Of a DNA stretch of 64,000 nucleotides, positions 39,443 through 49,333 are shown one piece after another. The position numbers and the translations under genes were made by a program. The notes beneath the pieces are model-generated. The model saw only the letters and a program-made list of their open reading frames with translations, did no database searches and was not told the DNA's origin. The stretch lies in assembly GCF_041260155.1 (NCBI RefSeq), contig NC_091933.1:32242293-32306292 (forward strand). The letters run 5' to 3'. Position 1 is the first letter of the stretch, and each line of letters begins with the position of its first letter. The DNA comes from Ptychodera flava (lineage: Eukaryota; Hemichordata; Enteropneusta; Ptychoderidae).

Positions 39443-39740
39443 ATACCTTCTCCTTTTTCATTAACATCACTATCTTTCCGATGTTGACCAACCTCTGATA
39501 AGTCCACGGATTAGCAAAATTAGTTGTGTTGACGAATTAATTACAGCATGTGTGTATGAGAGATATACGTCCTTGTAATGGAGTGTAAAATAAATAAAGA
39601 GTCACAGAGGCTAGGTTAGGTTATATAAACCATTTATTTCATTTATTCCGAACATTCAGAGCATGAAGAAAGAAGAGAAAATGATAAAGAAAACAGTGTG
39701 AAAAACTCAGAACCTATTGGGTCGCCTGTGGTATAAGTAC
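39443..39740. repeat. right arm of large palindrome
   Basis: Reverse complement of the arm at 38015-38326. It has only two to three TTAGG units (about 39611-39624) where the left arm has four. Without the inserted element the two arms would form a nearly continuous palindrome of about 0.6 kb. Confidence 0.85.
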
Positions 39741-40358
39741 TTCGCCCTCTGCAACATTTTTGACAGGTCACGGCAAGATTTTCGTTCGGCAAACATCTGG
39801 AAGAAGCGGTGAGTCACATGCTGGCAGAGACAGTTCTCATTGTTGTTTTCTGGTTCAGATCATTACTTTATCAGAAGAATTTATGACATGGCGAATTGTT
39901 ATCAATCTGGTTAAGACTATCCCAAACATTTTGCCCGAAGGTTAATTTAATCTTGAGAAGGCTGACCATGAGATCCGAGTTCAGGGGCCCGTTTGGTGAA
40001 ATTAAATATCTTTGCCGCCAACTTCAACGGTGCTGTCGTGAGCCTGAGACCACGCAAACTTGACGCTGGCAGACTACACTAGACTGTCAATATCTAGAGA
40101 AAGCCAAAAGGGATTGTTCTCGACCGTGTTGGTGATTTTACTCCACCTATAGCTACAAAGGAAAACATGAAAGCCGCAACGGCGCTATGCCAACAACCCT
40201 CGGGCGGCGAATGCATTGTTTTGTAGTGATGTATTATTCACTATCTCCATAAAAACCAATCTCGTGTATACACTGTAGTACACTGAAGTGGACTCAATAC
40301 AGACGCAGTGTGCATTATTTAGCATCGTAGCAAGGCCACGCACAGTAGCCGCGATCCC
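39741..40358. other. non-coding, nothing recognised
   Basis: No gene or repeat recognised between the palindrome and the next element. Confidence 0.5.
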
Positions 40359-40361
40359 TTA

Positions 40362-41481
40362 GGGACTGGTCAGTTTCTTCGGCCTGGGGGGTCACCCTGT
40401 TTTTGACTTTGGTGATAGGGGGTCACCATGTTTTTGAAATGCCCAATAGGGGGGTCAGTGTGTTTTTGAATTTCAACACAGGCTCATCATTGCCTAAAAT
40501 GCATCGTGTCAGCCTCAAATTTCATCATTCAGTTGCATTTTTCGGCGCCCTTCGGGTGCGTAACTTTAATAATCAGACATATTTTTCAGCACCCCCAACT
40601 TCCACATATCAGGCATACGTATATCAGAGATATCTGAATGTTCAATATTTTTCAGCATGCTCTTCAAGCGCATTACTTTAATATATCAGACATTTTTCAG
40701 CACGCCCTTCCTGTGCATGACTTTAATATACAAGACATATATATCAGAGATATCAGGATGTTTCATATTTTTCTCCGCGGCCTTCGGGCGCCATACTTTA
40801 ATAAATCAGAGATATATGCCAGAGATATCTTGATGTTTGCTAAGTGAAAGTGTACCGTTATGAAATATGCATTTCATATGATAAGCAAGACAAATTCCTG
40901 ATACTTTTCTGTTCTCTGTATGAGAATTCAGTATGAGAAAGCAACATGCATAAATATTTCACGTTGATACAGTGACTTATTTTAGAGATAGAAAAATGAC
41001 AAGATATCTTTCGTTCTCATTGATGCTACTGTTTTCCTTTGTGTCTCAGGTTTTCTGTAGAATGATGCTTTTTTATGACCAAAATAACAGTTAAAAAGGC
41101 AGTTTTTGTCATTATTAGCTGTGCTTTTATGGTTTAAATGTTACAAGAAAAGGTCATCTCAGACACTGCACACATCAGATTTGGCTAAAATGCCTCTCTA
41201 TGGCTCCTCAGGAGATTTAATTGGAAGGCTGGCAAGTCTTAACACCCATCAAAATTTTTGATTTACTGCTATTTCCTCTTTGATATTAATGATTGACATC
41301 AATTTCTGTACAACAGTTCAGGACATCTGGTTAAGCATAGAAAGTGTGAAATACATTCACAGCTCATTCAAAATGTACTGTATTCAAACTTTAAGATTAA
41401 CACTTTGAAATTCATATCTTACAAGTGACATGTCAACAATTTCTTTAAAACACAGAATGACTGTTAAAATATATATATATA

Positions 41482-41573
<92 letters not shown>

Positions 41574-41752
41574 TGTGTCCACCTTTTGTTTTACAGTTGT
41601 CGCGTGCAGGGGGGGTCACCCTGTTTTCGAAATTTGGAATAGGGGGGTCACCCTGTTTTCAAAATTGGAAAAGGGGGATCAGCCACTTTTTGACGTCGGC
41701 CAAAAATAATCCACCGCCCCTTCCCCCCAGGCAAAAGAAACTGACCAGTCCC
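40362..41752. mobile_element. Harbinger-type element, 1.39 kb, non-autonomous
   Basis: Inverted ends GGGACTGGTCAGTTTCTT...CCTGGGGGG and its complement, bounded by TTA at 40359-40361 and 41753-41755, as in PIF/Harbinger elements. Subterminal copies of GGGGGGTCACCCTGTTTT repeat two to three times at each side. A degenerate tandem repeat of roughly 110 bp (TTTTTCAGC..., ACTTTAATA, ATATCAGAGATATC) fills about 40537-40840. A pure TA microsatellite occupies 41468-41568. I see no transposase frame. It ends about 920 bp upstream of the GPCR start. Confidence 0.75.
41468..41568. repeat. (TA)n microsatellite inside Harbinger-type element
   Basis: About 100 bp of TA dinucleotides with one GA interruption, internal to the element at 40362-41752. 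Confidence 0.95.
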
Positions 41753-42670
41753 TTATATAGTATAAATCGCTTCAGTCTTGGATCTTTAAGTGTTTTTTTC
41801 CCTACAACTTCAGACTCAGTCATCGTGAAGCCCAGAGAGTTCAAGTACGATGCGAAGCAGAGAACGCATTGAACTTGTCAACAAAAAAAACAAAACAAAA
41901 CAACAAACTGTTCGTAAACAAGTGAAATTAATTTCTATAGAGGAACTTGGACCAGGGGTGTATGTACCTCTTGTGCGAGCATGACAATCTCGGTCGCTAT
42001 TGGACACGTTTCTACCGACGTAGAGGGCGGGAAACATCCGCACAGCCCACGTAGTCTGTTTAAAAGGCTTGTCATCGGCTGATCGTACAATAACTGGCGG
42101 GATACTTCTTTTGTGTCAGTCGACCGACCGAAGCAACACTGTGAAGACTGAACGGCCGTACTCCAAAGCCGCTGTTCAACAGGTACTGTACAACGACAAG
42201 AGTTGACAACTTTGTAACGGTGGAGAAGAACTTTTCACCAGGATTTTCATATGCAATCCATCTTCGATAAGGATTGGTGCGTGTATGATCTTTCATGCGG
42301 GAATCACTCTGTTGTTGACGTTGCTCGTGTAACGCACTCACCTATCAGTTTGCATGTGGGTAAGTGGGCCGTGCAGGATTTGTGGAAATATTCAGCGGTG
42401 TATGATTACGTCAGCGTTCCCCACTCATCGATATGACCAACACCGTGAAACCAGCCCGGTGACTCTACACGGCATTTGGGTGTAATTCAACCCAAGGAAT
42501 TTCTTTGACGAGCTTTGCTCCGACGACCCGGACCATAGCGGGAAAGGCAACTGACACCTGCGTCGGACTGTATACATTACTCGAGCAGAACACTTCATTA
42601 CTCACAGAAGTGTGCTCCTTTGACCGGTCAAGCGAAACACTGAGATCACTGGTCCGCACTCAGACTGGAC

Positions 42671-43774
42671 ATGGCTACCACGAACAATACGACAACAACT
42701 AGCGTAATCGAATGTTTCATGAATGAAGTGACGGTTGTGACAGTCACAGAGTTAATCGGCATCGTTGGCGTGATTTCAAACTTGTCGTTTCTCTTCGTCA
42801 CGGCCCGTGTCAAGGCACTGCAGAACGCTACCAACTACCTTCTGATCAGCCTCAGCGTCTCCGATCTCGTGTATCTGTTGTTTCACATCACACTGCGGTC
42901 GTCCTGGATACCAGCGGATGATGAGAACTGGCAGAAGGTGAGGTGTGTCAAGGGTACACTCACCACCGGCGTGTACACAACGTCCATTATGACGATCTTG
43001 ACGATCGGCATCGAACGATACCTAGGTATCTGCAAACCGGTGTTCTACAAGACACGTGGACTCGGCCAGAAAACTAGGATCATACCGCTGATCGTCGTCC
43101 TCTGGGTGTTGGGAATGATCTATGGTTTTGTGTATACGCTGCATTGTTATTTCGACTACAGTTCTTACAATGAAGTTGCCGTTTGGTGGGCCACGTCGGT
43201 GATTATGACCCTGCTGTACTTCTCTTCTATGGCTGTAGTTTCTGTACTGTACGCGCTGATCATCCGTCGACTGCACGTGTCGTCCGGAAGACTCGAGCAT
43301 GCAAAGAAAATCCAGCGAGACAGAATTCAAGTCGTCCGGCTTTGCGTTGTCACGGCGATTGTGTTTTTCGTCTGCCTTTTCCCGCGCACTCTGTACTTTC
43401 TCGCCTACTTTCACTTCCTCGCCACGGATGACGAAGAATTTGTGGATCTCTTGTGGTGTTGGAATGACATATTCATCATTATCTTGATGTTTAACTCAGC
43501 CGTAAATCCAATGATTTACAACATCACCTGTTCCCGCTACCGCCGTGCGTTCGCCCAAGGCTTCGGTTGCAGGCCGATGGAGGTTGATCGATCCCGCGGT
43601 GTCAGCTTCACCTCCACTCGCAATCGCAAGCTGTCTGAGATCTCCCGCAGTACGTGCGTCACAAACACCGTCATCAGCAACGGCAACGATCCGTTCGCCA
43701 AGCCGTACAACAACTCGCTGAACGACAACACTTTCCAAGTGAATATCGAGGACGCGGACGAACATTTCGTGTAG
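42671..43774 (+). CDS. class A (rhodopsin-type) neuropeptide GPCR
   Basis: A single-exon receptor of 367 residues, with an ATG in good context (G at -3 and +4) and a tag stop. A short N-terminus has overlapping N-glycosylation sequons at N5/N6. Seven membrane segments are readable. Key residues are N37 (1.50), D65 (2.50), C92 (3.25) with partner C159 in loop 2, ERY at 115-117, W145 (4.50), C235-L-F-P238 in TM6, and NPMIY at 279-283. The tail has C287 and C300 as possible palmitoylation sites and a basophilic kinase site, RKLS. The layout resembles peptide receptors of the TRH/ghrelin/FMRFamide group; the ligand cannot be assigned. Unusual residues are Leu at 6.48, where the toggle Trp is expected, and Ser at 5.50 in place of Pro. 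The coding sequence is GC-richer than its flanks, and no frame break is present. A weak TATA-like TTTAAAA at about 42059 is the only promoter hint. Confidence 0.95.
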   Translation: MATTNNTTTTSVIECFMNEVTVVTVTELIGIVGVISNLSFLFVTARVKALQNATNYLLISLSVSDLVYLLFHITLRSSWIPADDENWQKVRCVKGTLTTGVYTTSIMTILTIGIERYLGICKPVFYKTRGLGQKTRIIPLIVVLWVLGMIYGFVYTLHCYFDYSSYNEVAVWWATSVIMTLLYFSSMAVVSVLYALIIRRLHVSSGRLEHAKKIQRDRIQVVRLCVVTAIVFFVCLFPRTLYFLAYFHFLATDDEEFVDLLWCWNDIFIIILMFNSAVNPMIYNITCSRYRRAFAQGFGCRPMEVDRSRGVSFTSTRNRKLSEISRSTCVTNTVISNGNDPFAKPYNNSLNDNTFQVNIEDADEHFV

Positions 43775-45272
43775 CGTGCCGATTTTCCCACCCCTCTCCG
43801 CGACCAGTCACTCCCACCGAGTACGGAAGATAACGGTAATCGTTTCATAAACATTGGGTTTGAATGCAAACCAATGGCTTTTAACTTTTCATATTTACCT
43901 TCGATACTGCATATGTTGTACATAGAAAATTCAATTACATAGTACGTGTTGACAGTTGTATTCCCCTGTGTACGTAGTCGAACGGCATGCCAGGGGTTCT
44001 GTGATTCGTCTTTTAGTAGATGTATTGTATTCGAAACTGTAATTTGAAATGGATTTGTGGCAATTATGTCAATTACACACGATTATATCAATACGTTTCA
44101 ATTTGTAACTTGTTTTGTGATCACTTTTATCGATTGGGCGAGATTCAATCAACTTGCCAAATCAAATACCAGTAAGTCATTTACAAAGGAAGTCGGGCCT
44201 GAGTTGGCTCATGTGCTTGTACTTCACACCTCATACGATGCTCTTCATTCTATATACGATGCGTAGAACCTTCATCGAGTGTCGAAATAGAAATCAGTCG
44301 AGATCTACTCTCTGATATAGGAATCGGCATGACGCTATCTTTTGTTCTGTAACTCGTCGTATGAACAACCATACAACAGGATCATGATATCTTTGCTTGT
44401 TCTCTTTTATGTACAGAAAGTGTAATTACTTCCAATTATATGTAATAGGAACGCAGTCGCAAACAGCGACAGCTTTCAACAGAACTTTGTGTAAATGTCA
44501 CTTTTAGGTATTCAATTGCGTCGTTTCGCCTTTCGACAGTATCAGTCTCTACCATAAATTTAACTCGCGGAAAATGTGTCTGCTATATGTCTTGTGGCCG
44601 TCAGCGTGTCCCGAGCGATCCACCGAGGATAAAATTGGACAGTAGCAGCAAACCACCGGTGATATATAGCGTCAATTAGTGTCGTTTTCCTTTGGTGATG
44701 AGCTAAGCACTGCCTGGAGCCTGTTACTCAGTTCTGTACACAGCCACGGATTTATAGCCACTATTATAGTCACACAGTTGGTGCGTAAGGATTAAACTTC
44801 CAAGGCTGTAACTTGTGATAGTTTTTGACGTTTTGGTGGTCAAAACGAATATGTTTTGTCGTTTTTCTACCATGATGTAAATATAAAGTGTTAGCCTTGC
44901 CAACCAAACGCATGTTTTCCAGTGTCAGTAGCGTGTTGACATACAAATTTCTGTCCGGACAAAAATTCAGTGTTCGGTGAAAACACCGGGCATTAAATCA
45001 TTGCGATTCGTCAAGGAGTAGAATAAGGAATGTATGATTACTAACGAGCAAAATAAATGAGTTACATCGAAAGTTACAGTAATGTAATTGTAAACAATGA
45101 AACCAAGGCGTTTTGATCGTACTTCAAGTAGTAAATGTAAACGTGAGCAATCTGAAAGTACAAGTAACTCTGTGTTCTTCTGTATTGCAATGATAGCCCA
45201 AACAAGAGGCAATTTCTGTGACTTTGATATTGCTCCTGTCATTCACTGACCAAGTGTGAGATGCATGTTCTT
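43775..45272 (+). other. GPCR 3' flank, probable 3' UTR in part
   Basis: No further gene recognised. The first canonical AATAAA in this orientation is at 45052-45057, about 1.28 kb beyond the GPCR stop; an AATATAAA variant lies near 44880. Which one is used cannot be decided by reading. Confidence 0.4.
45052..45057 (+). promoter_or_regulatory. candidate polyadenylation signal
   Basis: AATAAA followed by mixed T/G-containing sequence. It is the first perfect hexamer after the GPCR stop. This is plausible but unproven. Confidence 0.25.
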
Positions 45273-45392
45273 GACCTTCCATGCCTCCAATAGTACACAA
45301 ACGAGGCCTGCAACTCTCGAACGGCGTCAAACAAAATCTACAAGTCTCGAAACGACCTTCCGTGCCCCCAATAGTACACAAACGAAAGTTTG
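45273..45392. repeat. 80-bp partial tandem duplication
   Basis: GACCTTCC[A/G]TGCC[T/C]CC followed by AATAGTACACAAACGA occurs at 45273 and again at 45353, an 80-bp offset. The second unit is incomplete. Confidence 0.8.
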
Positions 45393-46069
45393 TCAACTCA
45401 GAGATGTATTTGTCAAACGTGTTTTGTCCAAAACTTTTACCATGTGGTCTGATAGATTTCGCTTTTGTCGCGGAAGAAATATGCACACAGACATCACGAT
45501 TGGGTGAGATTAGCCTACAAGCATACATTTAGTCCTTCCCGAGGTTTTATAGCCATGTTAAAGCCCACCAAAGGCCACTTTCAAATGATTCGTGTTGTGG
45601 CAAGTATTCGCCTAAGTACTGTTCAAAGACACCGTTGGAGACTTAATCAAGTCCCGTGAAGGTATTACTCGTATCATTGTATATGTTTTGACCAAATGGA
45701 TGCAGGCTGGTGATATCAAAACAACAGATTAATCGAGTTGGCAAACTGAGGCACGAGCCCCTCCTTCATCATTACCGCCATGAATGCACATCGAGCCGCA
45801 TTGTTTTAAGACCGTACGCTATTCAATCAAGAGGCTATTGATTCTGTCAGGTTTGACTCAAAGAGAATGATTGACATGTACATTATCAATGACAAGTATG
45901 TGTTTTTCGGGGTTTTATATAACTTGCAGGGAAACACGAAATCCGGACACTGTTTGAAAAACGTTTGGATATTCCTCGTAATACTGAGTCTTTTCCGTGT
46001 TGGGATTTTTGATGTTCACTGTGAAAATACCGGCTGATGAGCAAATGTGTATGCTTTAGAAAGTTACCT

Positions 46070-46072
<3 letters not shown>

Positions 46073-46165
<93 letters not shown>

Positions 46166-46172
46166 CATACAT
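46073..46172. repeat. (AT)n microsatellite with ACAT tail
   Basis: About 90 bp of AT dinucleotides ending in two to three ACAT units. Confidence 0.95.
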
Positions 46173-46711
46173 TTTAAAAAATAATTCTAAGAAATGCAAG
46201 AATGATATCACTGCTCATGTTTTACTTGGGAAAACGTGGGAAAATCGGATTAAAAGGAATATGGATGCTATCGATTCTATTGTTTGTCAACAGCAAAACT
46301 TTCTTTCACTGCTAGGGAACGCTGGAGGTCAAGGTCAGGTCATCGCATGCAATGATCACTGTGTTCAAACTATGACTGCTCCATGCCCACATCGATTTCA
46401 TCGCTAAAATAGTCTCAAGCTTTCAGCTGTTTTTCTTCACTAAGTCAGAAGTCTTACAGGAGGATACATGTATTTATACTTTACAAAGTGAGAATTGCGC
46501 CCCTGCGAAACTACGACCGGTCTGAGTGCCTTACTACTGTCTTTAGCAGCTCTCAAAGTACATTAGGTCTAAAGGACCTGAACACCAAAGTAACCAAATC
46601 TGACCATTGAAATGAAGGAAATATGGTAATTTCCCAACGGATATTCGTTTGTTTATTATGATAATTCGAAATTAGTAGAAAATTCCGCACCTCGAGTGTT
46701 TCGGGTGATGA

Positions 46712-47026
46712 TTATGATTTGGAAAGTTTAGGCCCGGTTCCCGAGGCAAAATATGAGTTGATCCCAGGAGTTTCACACAGTACTTTGCGTAACGTTAGAG
46801 ATGTGGAGTATATCCCCAGACCTATGTTTAGGCTTATGGCAATATGACTCAGTAGATAGGCTATGATTATTTGATATTCTCCATCAATAATAAATGTTCT
46901 GTAAATGCCATTCTGATTGTAAACAACGAATCGCGGTTGTCGAGAATGACGCCTTGAGGTTGAACCGACAGCATTTGATACAAATATAGATTCGGGTACG
47001 ACTGCCACCGGTGATGTTTCGCACAT
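46712..47026 (-). CDS. unrecognised open frame, possible exon
   Basis: Open for 104 codons from an ATG on the minus strand. The first part (motifs RQPRFVVYNQNGIYRTF) reads like soluble protein, and a hydrophobic stretch follows (IIIAYLLSHIAISLNIGLGI). I recognise no family. It may be an exon of an unrecognised minus-strand gene or chance. Confidence 0.15.
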   Translation of the reverse strand: MCETSPVAVVPESIFVSNAVGSTSRRHSRQPRFVVYNQNGIYRTFIIDGEYQIIIAYLLSHIAISLNIGLGIYSTSLTLRKVLCETPGINSYFASGTGPKLSKS

Positions 47027-47210
47027 GGCTTTCTTCAGATTTGAGCTAATTGCAAATAAAACGTACTTAAATGAGAATATAATATACTTTCCCTACTTTT
47101 CAGGTTTTCTGTAAAAATGTAAAATTAAACGGGCGATGTACAATTTAACTGGTATTCGTTAATCTGAATGAGGACATGGTCTGCTCCTCGGTAAATGTCA
47201 TGTAACCAAT

Positions 47211-47310
<100 letters not shown>

Positions 47311-47346
47311 TCTATCATTACAGTACTCGTATTGTTAAATTGTTAA

Positions 47347-47625
47347 GGTAGAATGCGCCTTGGGGACAGATATTCGGACTCTGTAACTTTTAAAATTCTT
47401 TCCTTAACTACCTCTTTTGGGTATTCATTAAAACTCTTGCTGTAAGAAAACTTGTCACCGTCTTAGGTTTTCGAAAATCGATTGAGTAAATTGTTTCCCT
47501 AGTACCAAAATTTGCACGATTTCCCCCATGTATATTTTTTATTTTGAAAGACAGTGGTTGAAATATTCCTTGAGAAAAGTTTGAGAAAAAGCTTAAGTCT
47601 TTCACATTCCAGACGCATACTACCT
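47347..47625. mobile_element. TTAA MITE family 2, copy 3 (internally deleted)
   Basis: Bounded by TTAA at 47343-47346 and 47626-47629. The left end GGTAGAATGCGCCTTGGGG and the complementary right end (GGTAGTATGCGTCTGG on the opposite strand) are both intact. The segment containing GGCGGCCATTTTG in the other copies is missing, leaving about 279 bp. Confidence 0.75.
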
Positions 47626-47911
47626 TTAAACAACAAAATACAACTAGGTTGAAAATTCTGACTAAGATTCATTTTATATCAATATGTTTATACATGTACG
47701 CTTATTGAAAGTCTACATTAGCCAACATAGTATAAATCTATTATTAGTCGTTACATAACATGTAAATTAACTATTTTTTAAGATAAACTATTATTTCGAC
47801 GATGTTTTGCGTCTTTTGTGAAGTATAAATTTTGTGAAGTCTTTTATTTACAAGTGTCTGTGATGAAAATGTAAAAGTCCCTTGTCAATCATTTCGATCC
47901 TGAACATTTAA

Positions 47912-48121
47912 TTATGTGTAAGTTACGTAATAAAACACCTGTATATAAAGCATTATCAGTGTGTTATTGTAAAAGCCTTTACACAAATTAACAATTGTCC
48001 GGGGATTTTGTTCAGCTAATGCTTCGGCCATCAAGTATATACCGTCCGGTTTGTAAGTCGTGAAGACGGTGTCATTGGCTTTGAAGATGATACCACAATT
48101 ACTTTCACGAAGTTCAATCAA
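47912..48121 (-). CDS. unrecognised open frame, possible exon
   Basis: Minus-strand frame of about 60 protein-like codons (motifs FTTYKPDGIYLMAEALAEQN). It ends at a possible donor, CAG|GTGTTT, near 47934. I see no clear acceptor. The family is not recognised. Confidence 0.15.
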   Translation of the reverse strand: MIELRESNCGIIFKANDTVFTTYKPDGIYLMAEALAEQNPRTIVNLCKGFYNNTLIMLYIQVFYYVTYT

Positions 48122-48559
48122 GTTAATGTAGGATTATTGTGTGTCGTTCTATCTTATTGCCATTTAAAAAGAATTTATGGTTTAATTTGAAATCGATATT
48201 ATATCTTGGTTTCACCTTATTGACTGCTATCCCACAGCTTAATGAACGTTGGAGATAGTTTGTATATACTCAGTGACTGCGGCACAAAAGAAAAATTAAG
48301 TGCACAAACGCGTATCATTACTGTATTCGCCATAAAAGCGCCGTAAAGTCTATTTTAAAACGAGTTATGTAACGACCACGTTTTACCTTTAATGACTCAG
48401 AGTTCTGTAGATATTTGCTAGAATTTGAATTGACCTCAGTGATGTGTACCACAATGATCGTTCCAAAAGGTAGACATCCACAGTCAACACAGATTAAGAA
48501 TAGTATTCTGTTGAAATCTTAATCTTATTGGGTGGGGAGGGATGGACGGGCCGCTTGTA

Positions 48560-49066
48560 ATCAATGATATATGAAAGTGAATCAATGAAAGTGTCTTAAG
48601 TTTTTCACTCATTTGCTGGTTCGGAAACCTCACTGTACAGTGCAAGAACAAACTTGGTAGAATAGTAAACATCTGTAGTAAAATAATTGGAGTGCAACAA
48701 ACTAATCTCAGTACATTGTATAAAAAACAAGTTTTACACAAAGCCAATTCTATAGTCAGGAATCATCACCACCCACTTTACAAGGAATTCAATATTTTAC
48801 CATCTCGCCGGCGTTATAGGGTTCCAATAACTAGAACAAATAGATCAAAACATTCATTCATTCCCACTGCAATTTCTGTACTGAATCAAAACAGAAACGA
48901 CTAGTCATCTCTGCTTTTATATAATGTGTTTTAACGTCACTGACCTTTTTTAAATATTTTATACATGTCTTATCTGTGTAACTTTTTGACTTGTCCGCTG
49001 TCGTACAAAGAATTGCCCATGTTTTGGGATAATAAAGAGCTATTGTATTGTATTGTATTGTATTGT
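48560..49066 (+). mobile_element. 5'-truncated non-LTR retrotransposon 3' end
   Basis: The C-terminal end of a reverse transcriptase ORF2 (next entry) is followed by about 135 bp of 3' UTR, an AATAAA, and a (TATTG)n tail at about 49041-49066. A short tandem tail in place of poly-A is usual for CR1/L2-like and related LINE clades. It is inactive: only the last part of one frame remains. Confidence 0.75.
48579..48903 (+). pseudogene. LINE reverse transcriptase C-terminus (remnant)
   Basis: In frame from about 48579 the peptide reads ESVLSFSLICWFGNLTVQ, then KLGRIVNICSKIIGVQQ, HHHPLYKEFNILPS, RRRYRVPITRTNRSKHSFIP and AISVLN, ending at a TAG at 48901-48903. This order (CW[FY]GNL, a basic K-I-V-N-x-x-S-K-I-I-G stretch, HPLY-EF--LPS-RRYR, SF[IV]P-AI--LN) is the familiar C-terminal tail of LINE ORF2 proteins after the polymerase domain. 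A one-base shift near 48578 disconnects it from YES-type residues just upstream. Confidence 0.8.
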
Positions 49067-49221
49067 ATATGCAAGACGTTTGTCTATATGCTGTTATAGA
49101 CGAAGAGCTTTAACAAATGGATGACCGTCAATCGTGATGGGTGTTACGCCGACGTTCGTTCCGGATTTTGGCCACTGTGGGGAAATTCTGTCATACATAT
49201 GTATGTGCGTGAATATGTACA

Positions 49222-49333
49222 TCCATACCTACACATACATACATACATACATACATACATACATACATACATACATACATACATACATACATACATACAT
49301 ACATACATACATACATACATACATACATACATA
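49222..49333. repeat. (ACAT)n tetranucleotide microsatellite, about 28 copies
   Basis: Same motif as 30035-30349 but in the opposite orientation, followed by imperfect AGGT units. The frames through it (HTYI, MYVC) are artefacts. Confidence 0.97.

Noticed and set aside
43022..43923. Several frames on the minus strand and other plus frames over the GPCR
   Set aside because: Shadows of the GC-richer receptor coding sequence.
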